Shown here one piece after another: positions 48,743 to 60,411 of a DNA stretch of 64,000 nucleotides. The notes under the pieces were generated by a model, which saw nothing but the letters and a program-made list of their open reading frames with translations, did not search any database and was not told the origin of the DNA. How positions within the stretch are numbered: position 1 is the stretch's first letter; every line of letters starts with the position of its first letter. A program made the translations under genes and the position numbers. Source of the DNA: Fragilaria radians (lineage: Eukaryota; Bacillariophyta; Fragilariophyceae; Fragilariales; Fragilariaceae); NCBI GenBank assembly GCA_900642245.1, contig CAAAJI010000060.1, positions 113,909 to 177,908 of the forward strand, read 5' to 3'.

Positions 48743-49754
48743 AGATGGAATCAAAATAGACAATTTTGAATTTCCAATATTATGGATCCAGATCCAACTT
48801 TTCTTGTTTTTCTGAAGACACTTGGATTGAAGCAAAAGTAATACACTGGATAATAAAATTGGATTTTGCTCATGGAAGACTCATCTGGAGTTGCTGGTTT
48901 CCTCAAGATTCATAATTTTCAAGTCAACTACCAAAGCAACACTAAAGTAAGTGTCTCTGTCACTATTTCTTAGCACAAATTAAATTTCAGCTTTTTCAAT
49001 TTGTATTGATTGTTTGTCAATGAATGTTTCTACAAAACAAAAAAGTGTCTTGCAGAAAAGTCGGATTGTGTTAATTTCATCACCTTCATGCTTTGTCAAT
49101 GCGCAGATAACAAAAAGATTTAACAATAATTGCCAGCTATGATAATTGACTGTTGTTTGTTATATTTGCTGATTTTATTGAATTTGTATTTTTTCAAAAC
49201 GTCTCTTGACTTCAGCCTTTTTATTGCTACAATATCTTATGGGTAAAATTTCAAGGAAAAGATTGCTTGAGTTGAAGATAAGACGTGTTGCATAAACATG
49301 TATTCCATGAAAGCCTACACTTTCATCAATGACTTCAAGTTACTTTGGAGTAGCATGCTTTCCAAATAGAGCATCCTTAATCGCAGAACACCTTAGATTG
49401 ACTGGACATTCTTCACTTCATATGGAATATTCTCCATTCTTTCTGTGATGTGTAGAACTCCAACCGCCTCCCTATTGCCCAATCTCATAACAAACAAGCA
49501 GTAAACTGGACTAGAAAAGTGATTAGTTTAAGAATTTAAGTACTTAAATAATTAACTTGTAATTAAGTTGTAATAAAATAGCGATTTCGGCAATTTCTGT
49601 TTTTTGTTCAATAATCTATCTCATGAATCCCTATCAGTAATATAGGCTGAGTGGGCTCAACTATTTTATGTTATGCAAGTATACGACTGTTTTCCAGTAT
49701 TCGAAGTATCAAAAGTAACGTCACTGGTACTCTCAAATTAAAAATGATACCTTA
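48743..49754. other. Intergenic
   Basis: AT-rich, no gene or RNA recognised. Confidence 0.55.
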
Positions 49755-50522
49755 ATGCATCTCTATTTGGTGGGACTTGTTGCTTTCCTGGTTCCCTCAT
49801 TTCCAATGGAAAACAATGAATCTGCGGACTCTGATTTTCCTCACTTAAAACGAATTCTACTGATTCGTCACGGCAGATCCTTAGCGAACGATATGATGGA
49901 AAGACCAGGAAACCGATGGGGAGATCCTGAATTCCAAGATGATCCTACATTGATTGACTCTTCGCTTTCACAGCTGGGAACTGAACAGGCTCTACAGCTT
50001 AGCAAGGTACTCTCAACAGATCAAGAAATAAAGCGTCTACAGTTGGTAGTTGTATCGCCTCTGACACGCGCCATTGAAACGTATCGTCTTGGTCTTTCAC
50101 CGATATTGCCTACCTCTGTGCCAGTCCTTTTGGAACCTCTCGCGACGGAACGAGTTTACACGGCTTCAGATATTGGTCGATCAGTTCGTGAATTGAAGCA
50201 AGAATTTGGAAAAGAAAATATTGACTTTGGGATCCTTGAGGGTAATGTGGATGAATGGTGGTATCAAAAGCCATCCGATCCTTCACAAGAAGACATTAAA
50301 GAATGGCGACCACATGATGCAAATCAATTTTATTGTGTTCCCGGTGAACCTTGGCATATCTTCGAAGAACGTATGAAGAAGCTGGAGATATGGTTATCAC
50401 AGCGCCCAGAAACTTCTTTAGCGTTGGTCACTCACTGGGGGGTTTTGAGATATTTAACAGGTGGAGATGAATTCAGAAATTGCGAATCACGGTGGATAAC
50501 TTGGCCCATAAATAAAGTGTGA
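49755..50522 (+). CDS. Histidine phosphatase / phosphoglycerate mutase-like protein with N-terminal signal
   Basis: Single exon, 255 residues, ATG 49755. Catalytic RHG is in LLIRHGRSLAND (~36-46); the second Arg is in SPLTRAIET (~100) and the second His in VTHWGVLRYL (~226). The conserved acidic residue of the family is likely in TERVYTASDIG. The N-terminus MHLYLVGLVAFLVPSF is a short hydrophobic signal ending VPS|F, a weak ASAF-like plastid junction; retention in the secretory system is the alternative. Substrate unknown: the family includes phosphoglycerate mutases, fructose-2,6-bisphosphatases and many broad phosphatases. Length and divergence point to a generic phosphatase rather than glycolytic mutase. 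Confidence 0.82.
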   Translation: MHLYLVGLVAFLVPSFPMENNESADSDFPHLKRILLIRHGRSLANDMMERPGNRWGDPEFQDDPTLIDSSLSQLGTEQALQLSKVLSTDQEIKRLQLVVVSPLTRAIETYRLGLSPILPTSVPVLLEPLATERVYTASDIGRSVRELKQEFGKENIDFGILEGNVDEWWYQKPSDPSQEDIKEWRPHDANQFYCVPGEPWHIFEERMKKLEIWLSQRPETSLALVTHWGVLRYLTGGDEFRNCESRWITWPINKV

Positions 50523-52346
50523 CTATCTATTCTTACTTGTTCGCATGAAATTCAAAATATGGCAACTTACAATGCGCAGCAGCAAGTTCTGCCACATGGT
50601 CATATGGTACCATATACTAGAGATATGTGTCTCCGCTATATCAACAACCCTTGTGTTTAAACAATACTGAGGATTCTGGTAATCAATATTAAGATTTTGA
50701 TAACCTTACAATTATTTTCATCCTCAATCATCTTAGTCTCTACTTCGATAATATAATGTATTGGTTTAAAGCTTTTACGAATCGCAAGAAAAACGCCTTT
50801 TTCTCGCGACGGCGCAGACCTCAAATTACTCTCCGAACTTTTAATGCTGTCATGATCATGACAGCCACAAACTTTGCACTCTCTATTGCCACCAGAAATA
50901 AGCATCCTGTAGATTCCCGTCCATGTGATCTACTTACGTGCATCGTCAACATTAGCTGAAGGCAACGCATCGTGGTTTTGATTCTACCAATAAGTGATAT
51001 TACATCAATTAACTTACAAATATATGCTAGTAGCCCTGACAAACTTATCTTCAACCTTTTTTTGCGATTATTCCGGATATACTCTTGTCAAAACTTATTT
51101 ATTTGATATTATGTTGAAACGCACCATATGAGGGCAACTTGATGTTCAATTTTCATCCTGACGGATTCTCTTTGTTGAATAAAGTGTGTAATCCTTTCTT
51201 TTTTATGACCGGATATTTTCCAATATAAGGAAAGATTGCGTCCTTAGAACTCTATTTCTCTAATAGCAAATAGTATTTAACTTTGGCTTAATTCTTCGTT
51301 GCTAGACCTGTATATCGCGCTTTATAATGATAAACAGGTTTTGGACCGCAACATTTGTATCCTTAAAAGTCAATATGCTGTCATTATGAATTCTTTCTGC
51401 ATCTAGCTGAAGTAATGGCAGAAAGCCTATGTACTCTGTGGAATGACATAAATTGGGCATACGGATTCTTAATCTCATAGTTTCAATGACTAATTGATGT
51501 TCATCATAGACTGCCTAGAAGCTTTAATCATGTAATCGCGAACATTAAGGTTCTAAAATTAATCTTCAATGAAAAATGTGTTGTTTTCATGCTTCCACTA
51601 CTTTCTTTATCTATTGAAAGCCTAATGTATTCATGTTTCCCCTAAAGCAGTAAAATGTATCAAAATTCTTACGACTTTTTCTTCAGGATGTGTGTTACAG
51701 TCACATCTTTTACTTGAGTAAAGAACAAAAATAATCCCAATGTTTCAACAATTGTTGTTTCCTTAGCTTCAGATTCTTGCAAATCAGCATAAAGACTTTG
51801 CTAAAAGCACATATAAATACGGGTTGGTGTTCCTAATTATGAATTATGATACGTGTGGATATCGCAGGTAGTCAATTTCTTGATTAAAAATGAAGTTTTA
51901 CATAAAAAGCTGAAAGAGAGGAGAAAAAAGGATCAACTTTTTGTTGAAGTAGCCAAGCACTCTTTATTCAACGGGTACTCACAAGTCAATACGACTTTCT
52001 TGCAACAATTCAATAATCAAGAGTCTTTTCGATTCCTTTGTTCCCTTTTTCGGACTGCTCAGATTAGCGACCTGAACAAGTCATTTGTCCTTGAACCTCT
52101 GTATTCAATAAAATTTAAGAGCGAAATACGGTGGTGGTCATGGGTATATTATATAGAGTTTATTGTTTTTCCAAATTCACAAATCCAATTTTATAACTGC
52201 AAAGTCATTTGGCCGTGTCAAGATTTTTTTCACGATTAGCTCAAAGATTATTACATTAGCTTTTTTCATAATAGAAAACGTGGGCTATCCCGTCCAGCCA
52301 ATTTGTTCAACTTTGAAGATGTAACTGCAATGTGTCTTATTCTTAA
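50523..52346. other. Intergenic, with one short palindrome
   Basis: 1.8 kb without a supported gene. A 128-codon frame near 51853-52239 begins at GTG, has no Met and no family resemblance, and was not accepted. A perfect palindrome is annotated separately. Confidence 0.5.
50846..50865. repeat. Perfect 20-bp palindrome
   Basis: GCTGTCATGATCATGACAGC reads the same on both strands with no central spacer. It lies ~325 bp after the histidine phosphatase. It could be a binding site for a dimeric protein, or chance; no terminator-like tail follows. Confidence 0.9.
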
Positions 52347-52766
52347 ATGACGACGTACCAGAATACAACGCGATGTTGTTCTTTTGGAAACACAGCAAAC
52401 ACTTTTGAAAATTCCGTCCCACTCAATACCATAAACTTGTCTGACCAGTTGTTCGATAGCAAAGCTATGATCAAGACAACATCATCCCCTGAATATGCAT
52501 CGAGAATATGCACTTCATTACAGGACGCAGATATTTCACGGAGGAGAAAGCGGGTGAGCTTTAATAATCGAGTGTTGGTTCAAGAGTACCAGCCTCCATC
52601 GGATATGGTCCCTAAATGCCGTCTTTTCTACAATCAAAATGATATCAATCATTTCCGAAATGAAATTGATCGAGAATTGAGAATCAGCAAAAGCAGCAAA
52701 AGCTGTAATTTTTCATTCATGCTAAATCCATTAAGAAGAAAAAGGAAGGCCTCTCACGCAGCATAA
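52347..52766 (+). CDS. Small basic protein with an RVxF (PP1-docking) motif
   Basis: 139 residues, ATG 52347, not assigned to a named family. The conserved-looking core is RRRKRVSFNNRVLVQEYQPP, with RVSF fitting the protein phosphatase 1 docking consensus, followed by CRLFYNQNDINHFRNE. A core of the form (K/R)VxF-x3-V-x-V ... (W/L)(F/Y)Y-x-x-x-(D)-I-x-x-F is a style I associate with small diatom proteins of unknown function. The C-terminus is basic (NPLRRKRKAS), possibly a nuclear signal. A PP1-regulator role is inference from the motif alone. Confidence 0.6.
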   Translation: MTTYQNTTRCCSFGNTANTFENSVPLNTINLSDQLFDSKAMIKTTSSPEYASRICTSLQDADISRRRKRVSFNNRVLVQEYQPPSDMVPKCRLFYNQNDINHFRNEIDRELRISKSSKSCNFSFMLNPLRRKRKASHAA

Positions 52767-55068
52767 TCACATGTTCATACTAAATACTTAGCAAATAAAG
52801 TCATTCGGTCTAAACTAGCTTAAGATTCTAGTTTAGCTGCGTAGTTGTAAATGGTAACAACAATGGTACAAATTCTCAACTCAAGTTTTCGAGTGATTGC
52901 TATGCTAGCCTTTAATGTTGATATTTACACAATATCTCACCCAAGTTGAAGAATGTTTCGATCGTAATGTTTACGTGATTGCGTTACCTAAATCCCTTAT
53001 CCAGTGTTCATTGTTGGGTAGGTAAAGATTTTGGTCCAAGCTGTGCTTGGTAAAATTATATTGCAATATATTTTGGAAATATTTGTTAAAAATAAATTAT
53101 TGGTATTTTGAATTTTTTGCAATAAATGATTGCAATATTGCAATATATTGTCATAAGAAGGGGGCAGTTAAAAGGCTTATCAAAGGAATTACTTTGGCAA
53201 GCACTAATTTCTTTGATTACCGAAGTGTAATATAATAAAGCAGGATTCAGAGTTAAAAGAATTTATTGCAGCAATGATTTTTTACCACTGACCAAGGAAC
53301 TCGTGGATACATTTGAAATTGATGTTACCTATGCAAATCCCCAAGAACATGTACCGGATGCCAAAGGAAAATAGAGTAATTCAGGAGAGATTTTGAAATG
53401 CGTTTCACATATTACCATAACAAAGAATTCCAAAATCATTATCTAGATGTTGACAATGGAATGCATAAAGAAACTAAGCCCCCCCCCCCAAGGCGTAGTA
53501 TCATGCTTATTTTTGTCCAAGAATGATCCTACATCAAAAATCATTTGACTACAAAACAATGTTCATCCTATATGTATCCTATGTCCAAGCACATACAGAA
53601 CCGCAACCAAGGAACACATAACTTCCAAGAACATTTAATTTCATCTACCTACAGTTCACAGATAATGTACAAGGAGGGCATACTTGGCTTATTTATTTAG
53701 TTCATTCTTGCTTGCTGGATCTTCACGTATTATGGTTGCTTGATTTCTCATTCTTGTGATTTATGTCTTCATTAAATATATCTTTTGTTTCCATGTTCTC
53801 ATGTAATGCCAATTTTATTCCTATTTTTAAGTTTCTTTTCCAAAAGAAGCGTTTACTTTCTTTTTTTAATCGTGCTTTCAATTACAAGCCCTTAATCATT
53901 ATCAAGACTGCTTCGGGTTCTCAATTTTGGCATTTGACTGAAAATATCTTAGGAGGGCTCTTTATAGTCTAATCATAGTCAAACATGTATACCTCAAGTC
54001 TCGCTAAAACTTGGTGCGTGAAATTTTTAAACTAACTTGAATTGTACGTCACTGGTTTTTTCGTTCAACCATTGCACTTGATCTTCCACATGCATGAGCT
54101 GATTTTCTGATTATTTATGAAGGAATATAAAATGAAACAGCTCGTCATAAATTGTTATCAGCATTTCAGTTAAGATAATTTGAAGTCCAGATAAAAAATG
54201 ATCGCTGACATAAGGGATGCAACAGATGATAATTTCCAGGTATTTCTACCTAATTCTTGTGACATATATGATCTATTCAAAAACGGGTTACTCTAGGTAA
54301 AAAAACTATAGGATTCATCAGCATTCTTTGACAAAGTGCCTGAAATGTTAAATTATGAGATGTACAAGTTTAAACTCTAAGTCTGATTAATCTTTTGATA
54401 TCACAACCTTGTTTACCATTCTGCTACCCATCTGATGTTATCCTTGACGCTAATTACCCTGATGCACATTTTGATAATGCTACGGTATTTTAAGGCTTAG
54501 AAACTGGGATATTGTTTATCACAACCCCATGATTGAACTTTTAGGCACCAAGACAAAAGCATGAACGAAGATGGCCGTCCTGACTTCTTTTCCCTATGGA
54601 TTATGCAAGTTATTTGGAAATTCTTCTTCAGATTCAGAATAGAAACCCTTCCTAATCTAGTGATCCTACATTGGATAAATGTAATGATTTGGGAACACTG
54701 TATGAACAGTGAAGAAATATTGTAAAGAAATCTCAAATAATCAGAAGCTCTTGTTGCAATCAGATGTATGATCAGAAATTAGGGAAGTAGCAAAATGAAG
54801 TAATCTTTTAGTTTTCCGTGTGATGTTAATTGACGTTCCTTATAGGAATCGGTAGGAATTGATCAACGAAGGATAAAGGTCGGCGAGAGATTCGAGGTGT
54901 CATAAACGTTTCTGAATTGTTGGGGCTTCATAAAATTGTCGGATCTTTTGGTGAATCTAGTAGGTTTCATGATGAATCCATGAATCTTTTTTTGTGAGAA
55001 TCTGAGATATGCTTGCCGAGTATTACGGAAAGGTCTATCATTGAAGGGAGAATTTACGTTAGTATGAA
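52767..55068. other. Intergenic, AT-rich with a C11 tract
   Basis: No gene seen. A run of 11 C lies at 53479-53489, and 53050-53160 has several ATTGCAATATATT-type short repeats. No RNA gene recognised. Confidence 0.5.
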
Positions 55069-55990
55069 ACTAGTAGTTGGTGCTTGCTTTGCTCCGCAGA
55101 GTTAAGTATTTTACAAAAAAGAATATATCTTTGAATTATTTTATTTCCTGATGTTTATGATTGTTATTTGTGAACCTATTTACTACTTGATCTAACATGT
55201 CAGTGGTATCTACAGTTGCATTCAACATCACAGAACTTAAAGTAAATTATACCATTGATTTTAGTATTGGCAGTAGGAAGGTGTAAAGGTAGTCACTTCA
55301 TTTTTTTCCTATTAAACCTATGGTTTAAAGACATATTTTAGCTTTTTCTTCCTCTATTGTTGTAGAAGTTATTGGTGCTGCTGTTATTGGAACATCAAAG
55401 ATTGTCGGTGAAAAATCAAAATAAAGCTGCTGGTACAAAGTCAATATCCTTGTTTTGTTAACTTTGTAAAATGTATTCTTTACGTGTCTGACAGTTTAAA
55501 AAATAAGACAAATGTAGGATTAATATAATAAGAATCATCCCAAACATACAACAATATAAATGATCCATATGGTTAATGCCTTTTAAACCAGTTATCATTA
55601 GATTTAAGATTAAGAAGCACAAAAGATCTTTATTCTCAATTTAAAGGAATAGTGCTATTTTTTTCATTGATTTGTAGGAATTTCATTTAGTTGCAGATAA
55701 ATTTTGCAATTAGATCTATCCACATTTCATTAGCATTTGAATGACAATTGCGTTAAATATTCTGCAGTTTACGACTGAAAGTCTCGACAACATTCTAGTT
55801 TATAATTCTTAATGGAAGTAGGATGGAATAATGAGTTCACTAATGTGAAACTTTTTTAGTAGTAGGATTTCTCACAATTACATCGAAGTAAATATACAAC
55901 TTAAAGTAGATTGATACATCAAAATCACTTCATCTTACAAACGATAATTTGATGTCCTAAACGTTAGAAGGCTCCATTAGCATGAAGATA
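55069..55990 (+). repeat. Undescribed repeat family, copy A
   Basis: Starts ACTAGTAGTTGGTGCTTGC. It matches copy B (59720-60115) closely at both ends: the first ~80 bp, and later a block around 55668-55835 containing GAAAGTCTCGACAACATTCT. Copy B lacks most of 55220-55660. Copy C (56002 on) shares the start and the interior block TATTGTTGTAGAAG...TTGGAACATCAAA near 55360. No coding capacity found. Confidence 0.8.
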
Positions 55991-56001
55991 TATATATGAA
56001 T

Positions 56002-56650
56002 ACTAGTAGTTGGCGCTTGCTTTGCCACACGCAGCTACGATAATTTAATGCAAGAACAGTATCTAACGATTAGTTTTGATAATCTCTTTTCTTTTCCGGC
56101 TTTAAATGTGTAGTACTAATTATGCCATATATTTTATTAGAATGGTTTTTGTTGACGCAGAATTTACAAATCATAGTATAAGGACTGTCTCTGTGACTTA
56201 TTCAAATATAACAATGATAAGCAACATTGTTGTGAAAGTATAAGGATAGATGTTGACACTCTTTGGACCATCATTATTGTAGAAGCCATTACTGCTGGTC
56301 TTTTGGAACATCAAAATAATGTTGCTGCTGTTGGAGAGTCTAAGCTGTCAATTCAAAGTAATGTTGTTGCTGTTAGGAAGTCACTATCGTTATTCTGTTT
56401 GCTTCAGTTCTGTCTATTATCAACTTGTAGGAGATTCAAGACAAATCAAGTATAATAACATTCAACCCAAAATTGCAACAATTTTTTTGATCCATTTGAT
56501 AAATACTGTTGAAAGTAGCGACAAAGTAAGTCGATTATTGAATATTGAATTTACCCACTATAGACATGAAATATCTTTGCTTGATTTTCAAAGGAATGCA
56601 GTTTTTAATCCTCTTAATGATCAGAGCAAATCTGTTTTAATTGCAATCTA
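56002..56650 (+). repeat. Undescribed repeat family, copy C (tandem after copy A)
   Basis: Begins ACTAGTAGTTGGCGCTTGCT, directly following copy A with the same orientation and about 930 bp between starts. Homology to copy A continues through TTATTGTAGAAG...GGAACATCAAA near 56275 and the GACAAAT...GATCCAT segment near 56430-56500. Diverged; right end approximate. Confidence 0.65.
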
Positions 56651-56753
56651 ATATCACTGTTCAAAGCTCTTCTCTATGCAATACAATGCAAATTTTGAAA
56701 GCATTTGCTTGGCAGGTGATATCAAATATCAAAATAAGGAATGGACAGGATAC

Positions 56754-56803
56754 TCTAGCCTGTACTCGTAGTCGATCCCTTACTCGAGTATCCAAGTAGA
56801 AAG
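56754..56803. repeat. 8-bp inverted repeat at the left flank of the second hAT element
   Basis: GGATACTC followed ~30 nt later by GAGTATCC. The surrounding sequence up to 56880 has several CGGAC motifs. May be part of the element's subterminal region. Confidence 0.5.
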
Positions 56804-56853
56804 GTTACGGGTTAGTAGATCGGACGACGGCTAGACCGGACGTCAACCTTTTT

Positions 56854-59711
56854 TAGTTGTACCGGACACCCGCTTGACTTAACTTATCGGACACGGACAG
56901 TTTAAAGGACATTAGCAGACAATTGATAAAAGCTAGAGGCTCACGTCAAATTTCAAAAGTGGAATAGAAAGTGTTTGTGTTGGTGTGGGGAGATGATAAT
57001 CTCCAGTTATCTTAGAATAGAGAGACTAATGAGTCAGCTTACCAAAAGCCAAAATTACGATGTTCTGGACATGAAATTAAGTAAAATAATTTCTATTCTA
57101 ACTGACATTCAAGAATTTTTCCAAGACTAATTCATCCGTTCAACTCCCATAATTTATTCTACACTCACCACTTATCCGTCCGTTATTTCCGGATATTATG
57201 TGCTCTCCTAAAACAGTTTATAATTGTTAGCACCTTGAATTTTAACCATGCAACATGTACATAACTTCTCTGTATTGATAAAATCATCAATATCTTATTT
57301 CTACCCTTTGACAGACAATCACTTCATTTTCGAAAATTGGGCTTGGATAGTAAGGTAACGAGCATTCCGACGAATCATTACTTGATCCCATAGTGCATTG
57401 CCTTTTAGCCTTGAACGCTTTGCTGCTAACGTCAACCCACAATCTGAAAACACTCTTTCGGACGGAGTTGACGTAGCAGTGACACACAACCATTTTCTCG
57501 CAAGTTTGGCAATGCGTGGGAATTGATGTCTATAACCTTTCCACCAATCCATAGGAATCACATCTGATGCCACCTTAATTGCAAAAAAGTCCAAGTAGTT
57601 CTCAACTTCTTGTGTCGCAGACATCTGGCAAAGCAATTCTTTTGCAGCCACAGCATCAGGATTCTCTGCTGCTGATGCTGAAAATGATGACGTTGTTTGT
57701 GGTGAGTCAAAGATATCAAAGCCTTTGATAGTTTTTCTTTTGTTGTCGTTCTCCTCATCAATAGTAATCACTTCAGCGCACACTTCATCTTTGCTGGCTA
57801 TAGCAATAACTTCCTTGATGAGCTTATTCTTTGCCGCTAGAATTTCACTCTGGTTAAGATGCTTTAATGATCAACACCTAGGGTACATAATTGTTGTCCA
57901 AAGAAGATCAATTGTCATACCCTTGAATTGCTTCTTCAATTCATCTAACATTCCTAGAGGAATGGTTTCCAAAGTAGATAGCACGGATGTCATAAATGTC
58001 TCTGTTCCGTAGTTTTCAATGACATTTTTAACATTTTCTTCGGGACATTCAGTTGAAAACAAATCATCTTTGCTCAAATGCATCTTAATTTGGCGTAGTA
58101 CCGGCAATGCATACATAAATGTAGGGTACTTTTTGGCACTCATTGCTTCTGTAGCATCCAGAAACACACTTAGAATGATGCATAGACCTTCAATCAGCGC
58201 CCAGTCTTTTTCCTGGATTGTAGGCAGAGGTTTCTGATTGAAATCCTGTTTGCCTTTTGGAGATTTTAGATACTGCAAGAAAATGCATTTTGATGTTTTC
58301 AATCACACTAACTTCAGCAGCATACATAGTGTAGAATTCCAGCGAGTTGGAACATCTAGTTCAAGATTAACAACGGTCTTGGAATTTGTGCGCTGAATGC
58401 TGTCTAGCTTCTCTTTTGCAATGGTGAACTTTCTGATGTATTTTGTAACAGTTCTGAAACGACCAACCACTTTGCTACACCGTTCAATGCTACATTTATA
58501 ATTCTCATTGTTTGATTTGTTTATTGCTTCAACCGTTCCTCTTCATCATAATCAACAATATCATCCAACTATTGGTTATCCCACGCATTGCTATTGTTGT
58601 CATCATTAATGCTTGTACCTGTACCTCTTTTTTTGTATAAATAAGGCACCAACAATGAGATGCAGAGTATGCCTACTACAACCAAAGTGAGTAATCCCCC
58701 AATCGTGACATGCTTTAATGGCATTGGAAGCATTGTCTCTCAACATCATTGTCATATTTTCTTTTCTTATTCCCCATTTATCAAAACTTTCCATCAATTG
58801 TTCCATGATAAATGTGCCAGTATGTTTGCCCTGTAGGGGCATTTCGTCTAGAGTCAAATTTGTCATTGAGAAATCATCCGTCAGTGCATGAAGAGTGATG
58901 GCCATGAAGCTCTCCATGGTCCTTGAAGACCATATATCTGTCGTAGCACTGAAATACTTGACGTCGTTCTTTATCTTTTCCTTCATTTTTGATTCCACGA
59001 GTTCACCAAACGCCACAAGTTGGTTTCTCACCTTTGTTCGGCTGGGTACACTAAATTGTCGGTGCAGACTACAGAGAAAGTCAACAAAATCAAGGAATCC
59101 ATTATCCTCTACAATAAGGAATGGCTGTAATGGGTCGGCAATCCATTTTACCAGCAGAACGTCACCTTTAGTCTGATCACTCTTTTTTGCGGAGCCAGAT
59201 CTTTCCGCAGTTTTTTTACTGAAATAGTGATTTAATGTTTTTTCTTTGTCGGCTTCAGCTGCGGTGGTTTTTCTCTTCTTTCCAAGATAGTTTCCATGGT
59301 ACTTTGTCATATGCCTCTGCACCTGCTTTGGATCTTGAAAAGTCCATGGGATTGGAACTTGCTTTCCATTCCTTTGACTCATCAACATATGGGGCCACAA
59401 AAGATATTATTTCCCAGTACTCCTTCACGCGGACCTTCTTGGGTTTAAATAGAGGAGGGATTGAAGGGGAACCACTTTCTGCAACATCTTTATGTGATAC
59501 AGTAATGGGAGCAGCACTGTTAGCTTTATCATTAGCAGTAAAAGTAGCAGCTTGTGGTTCAGCAGCGTTGTGTTCACTCATTGAGCTCATTTTGCGCTAA
59601 TGTTTGTTACTGTCTTTTAACTTTCGGAAATGAGGTGTGTCTGTCTGTTACTGTCCTTTGTCCGTTGTCCGTTCGTTGCTAAAAGATATCGGACATCCGT
59701 ATGCACCACTA
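56854..59711 (-). mobile_element. Second hAT transposon, decayed
   Basis: The ends are imperfect inverted repeats. On the reverse strand the right end reads TAGTGGTGCATACGGATGTC, close to the TAGNGGTG...CGG starts of many hAT elements. The left end reads TAGTTGTACCGGACACCCG, and both ends continue with similarly ordered GGACA repeats (left ~56896-56930, right ~59640-59690). No matching 8-bp target-site duplication was found. Boundaries are tentative by tens of bases at the left. The element separates repeat copies C and B, suggesting insertion into an existing repeat array. The interior carries a broken minus-strand transposase. Confidence 0.75.
57319..59590 (-). pseudogene. hAT transposase remnant of the second element
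   Basis: Pieces in order on the minus strand: an N-terminal region from ATG 59590; after an indel near 59340, QVQRHMTKYHG of a BED-like finger whose Cys pair is lost; ATTDIWSSRTMESFMAITLHAL and RDNASNAIKACHDWG ... HTLHLIVGALF of the catalytic domain (to ~58606); VPTRWNSTL-type block near 58340 in another frame; a middle segment 58302-57871; and a C-terminal dimerisation domain (57783-57319) with DWWKGY...FPRIAKLARKWL and TPSERVFSDCGL. Several stops and at least two frame changes; inactive. Confidence 0.88.
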
Positions 59712-59719
59712 GTTGTAGG

Positions 59720-60115
59720 ACTAGTAGTTGGTGCTTGCTTTGCTCCGCAGAGTTGACTATTTTACAAAAGAGAATGTGTCTTTGAGTTTTTACATTTCCA
59801 GCAATCATTATGACAAAGATTTTTATGATTTGTGATTCGTGAACCTAGAATTTGCAGGTCATATAATCTGATGTGTAACACAATACTTAAGCTTTATTAC
59901 TATTTGACCTAACATGTCATTCGTATCTACAGTTCTTTTTTCATTGTTTGGAAGGAATTTCATTTAGCTGCAGATTACTATTGCAATTACATCTCATCTA
60001 TCCACATTTCAGTAGCATTTGAATGACAATTTTGTTAAATATACTATAGTTTACAATTGAAAGTCTCGACAACATTCTAGTTTATAATTCTGGATGCAAG
60101 TAGTATGGAATTAAG
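59720..60115 (+). repeat. Undescribed repeat family, copy B
   Basis: Starts ACTAGTAGTTGGTGCTTGC eight bases after the hAT right end and aligns to both ends of copy A, with an internal deletion of several hundred bases. Shared landmarks: CTAACATGTCA...TATCTACAGTT, GAATTTCATTTAG, TTTGAATGACAATT and GAAAGTCTCGACAACATTCT. Confidence 0.8.
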
Positions 60116-60411
60116 ATTATACCACCCAATATTTAAATCAGATACCGCTCGAATTTGCTATATCCCTATTGATTTTAGCCGCTCTTCTTTACCGATCTGA
60201 TCATTTTACTGTACAAACAAATCGCACAAGGGTTACGAGGTAGCACAGGCCAGATCTGACGTTAGTAGTGTAGATGAATTACCTTCTGCGATAACAACCG
60301 CTTTACTTAGTAGGTGATTTAAAAGCAGTAGTATTTCTCCAAGAAACTGCCGTTTTGTTTCCTTAAGCAACGGTTAAAAGTAGAGATTCTTATCTTTAAC
60401 TTATCAAGGCC
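60116..60411. other. Upstream region of the XRCC4-like candidate
   Basis: 296 nt between repeat copy B and the next ATG. No specific motif recognised. Confidence 0.4.

Noticed and set aside
51853..52239. 128-codon plus-strand frame
   Set aside because: Begins at GTG, contains no Met, no recognisable domain, AT-rich composition typical of chance frames.
53763..53972. 69-codon Phe/Leu-rich frame
   Set aside because: Low-complexity AT-rich translation, no neighbours or motifs.
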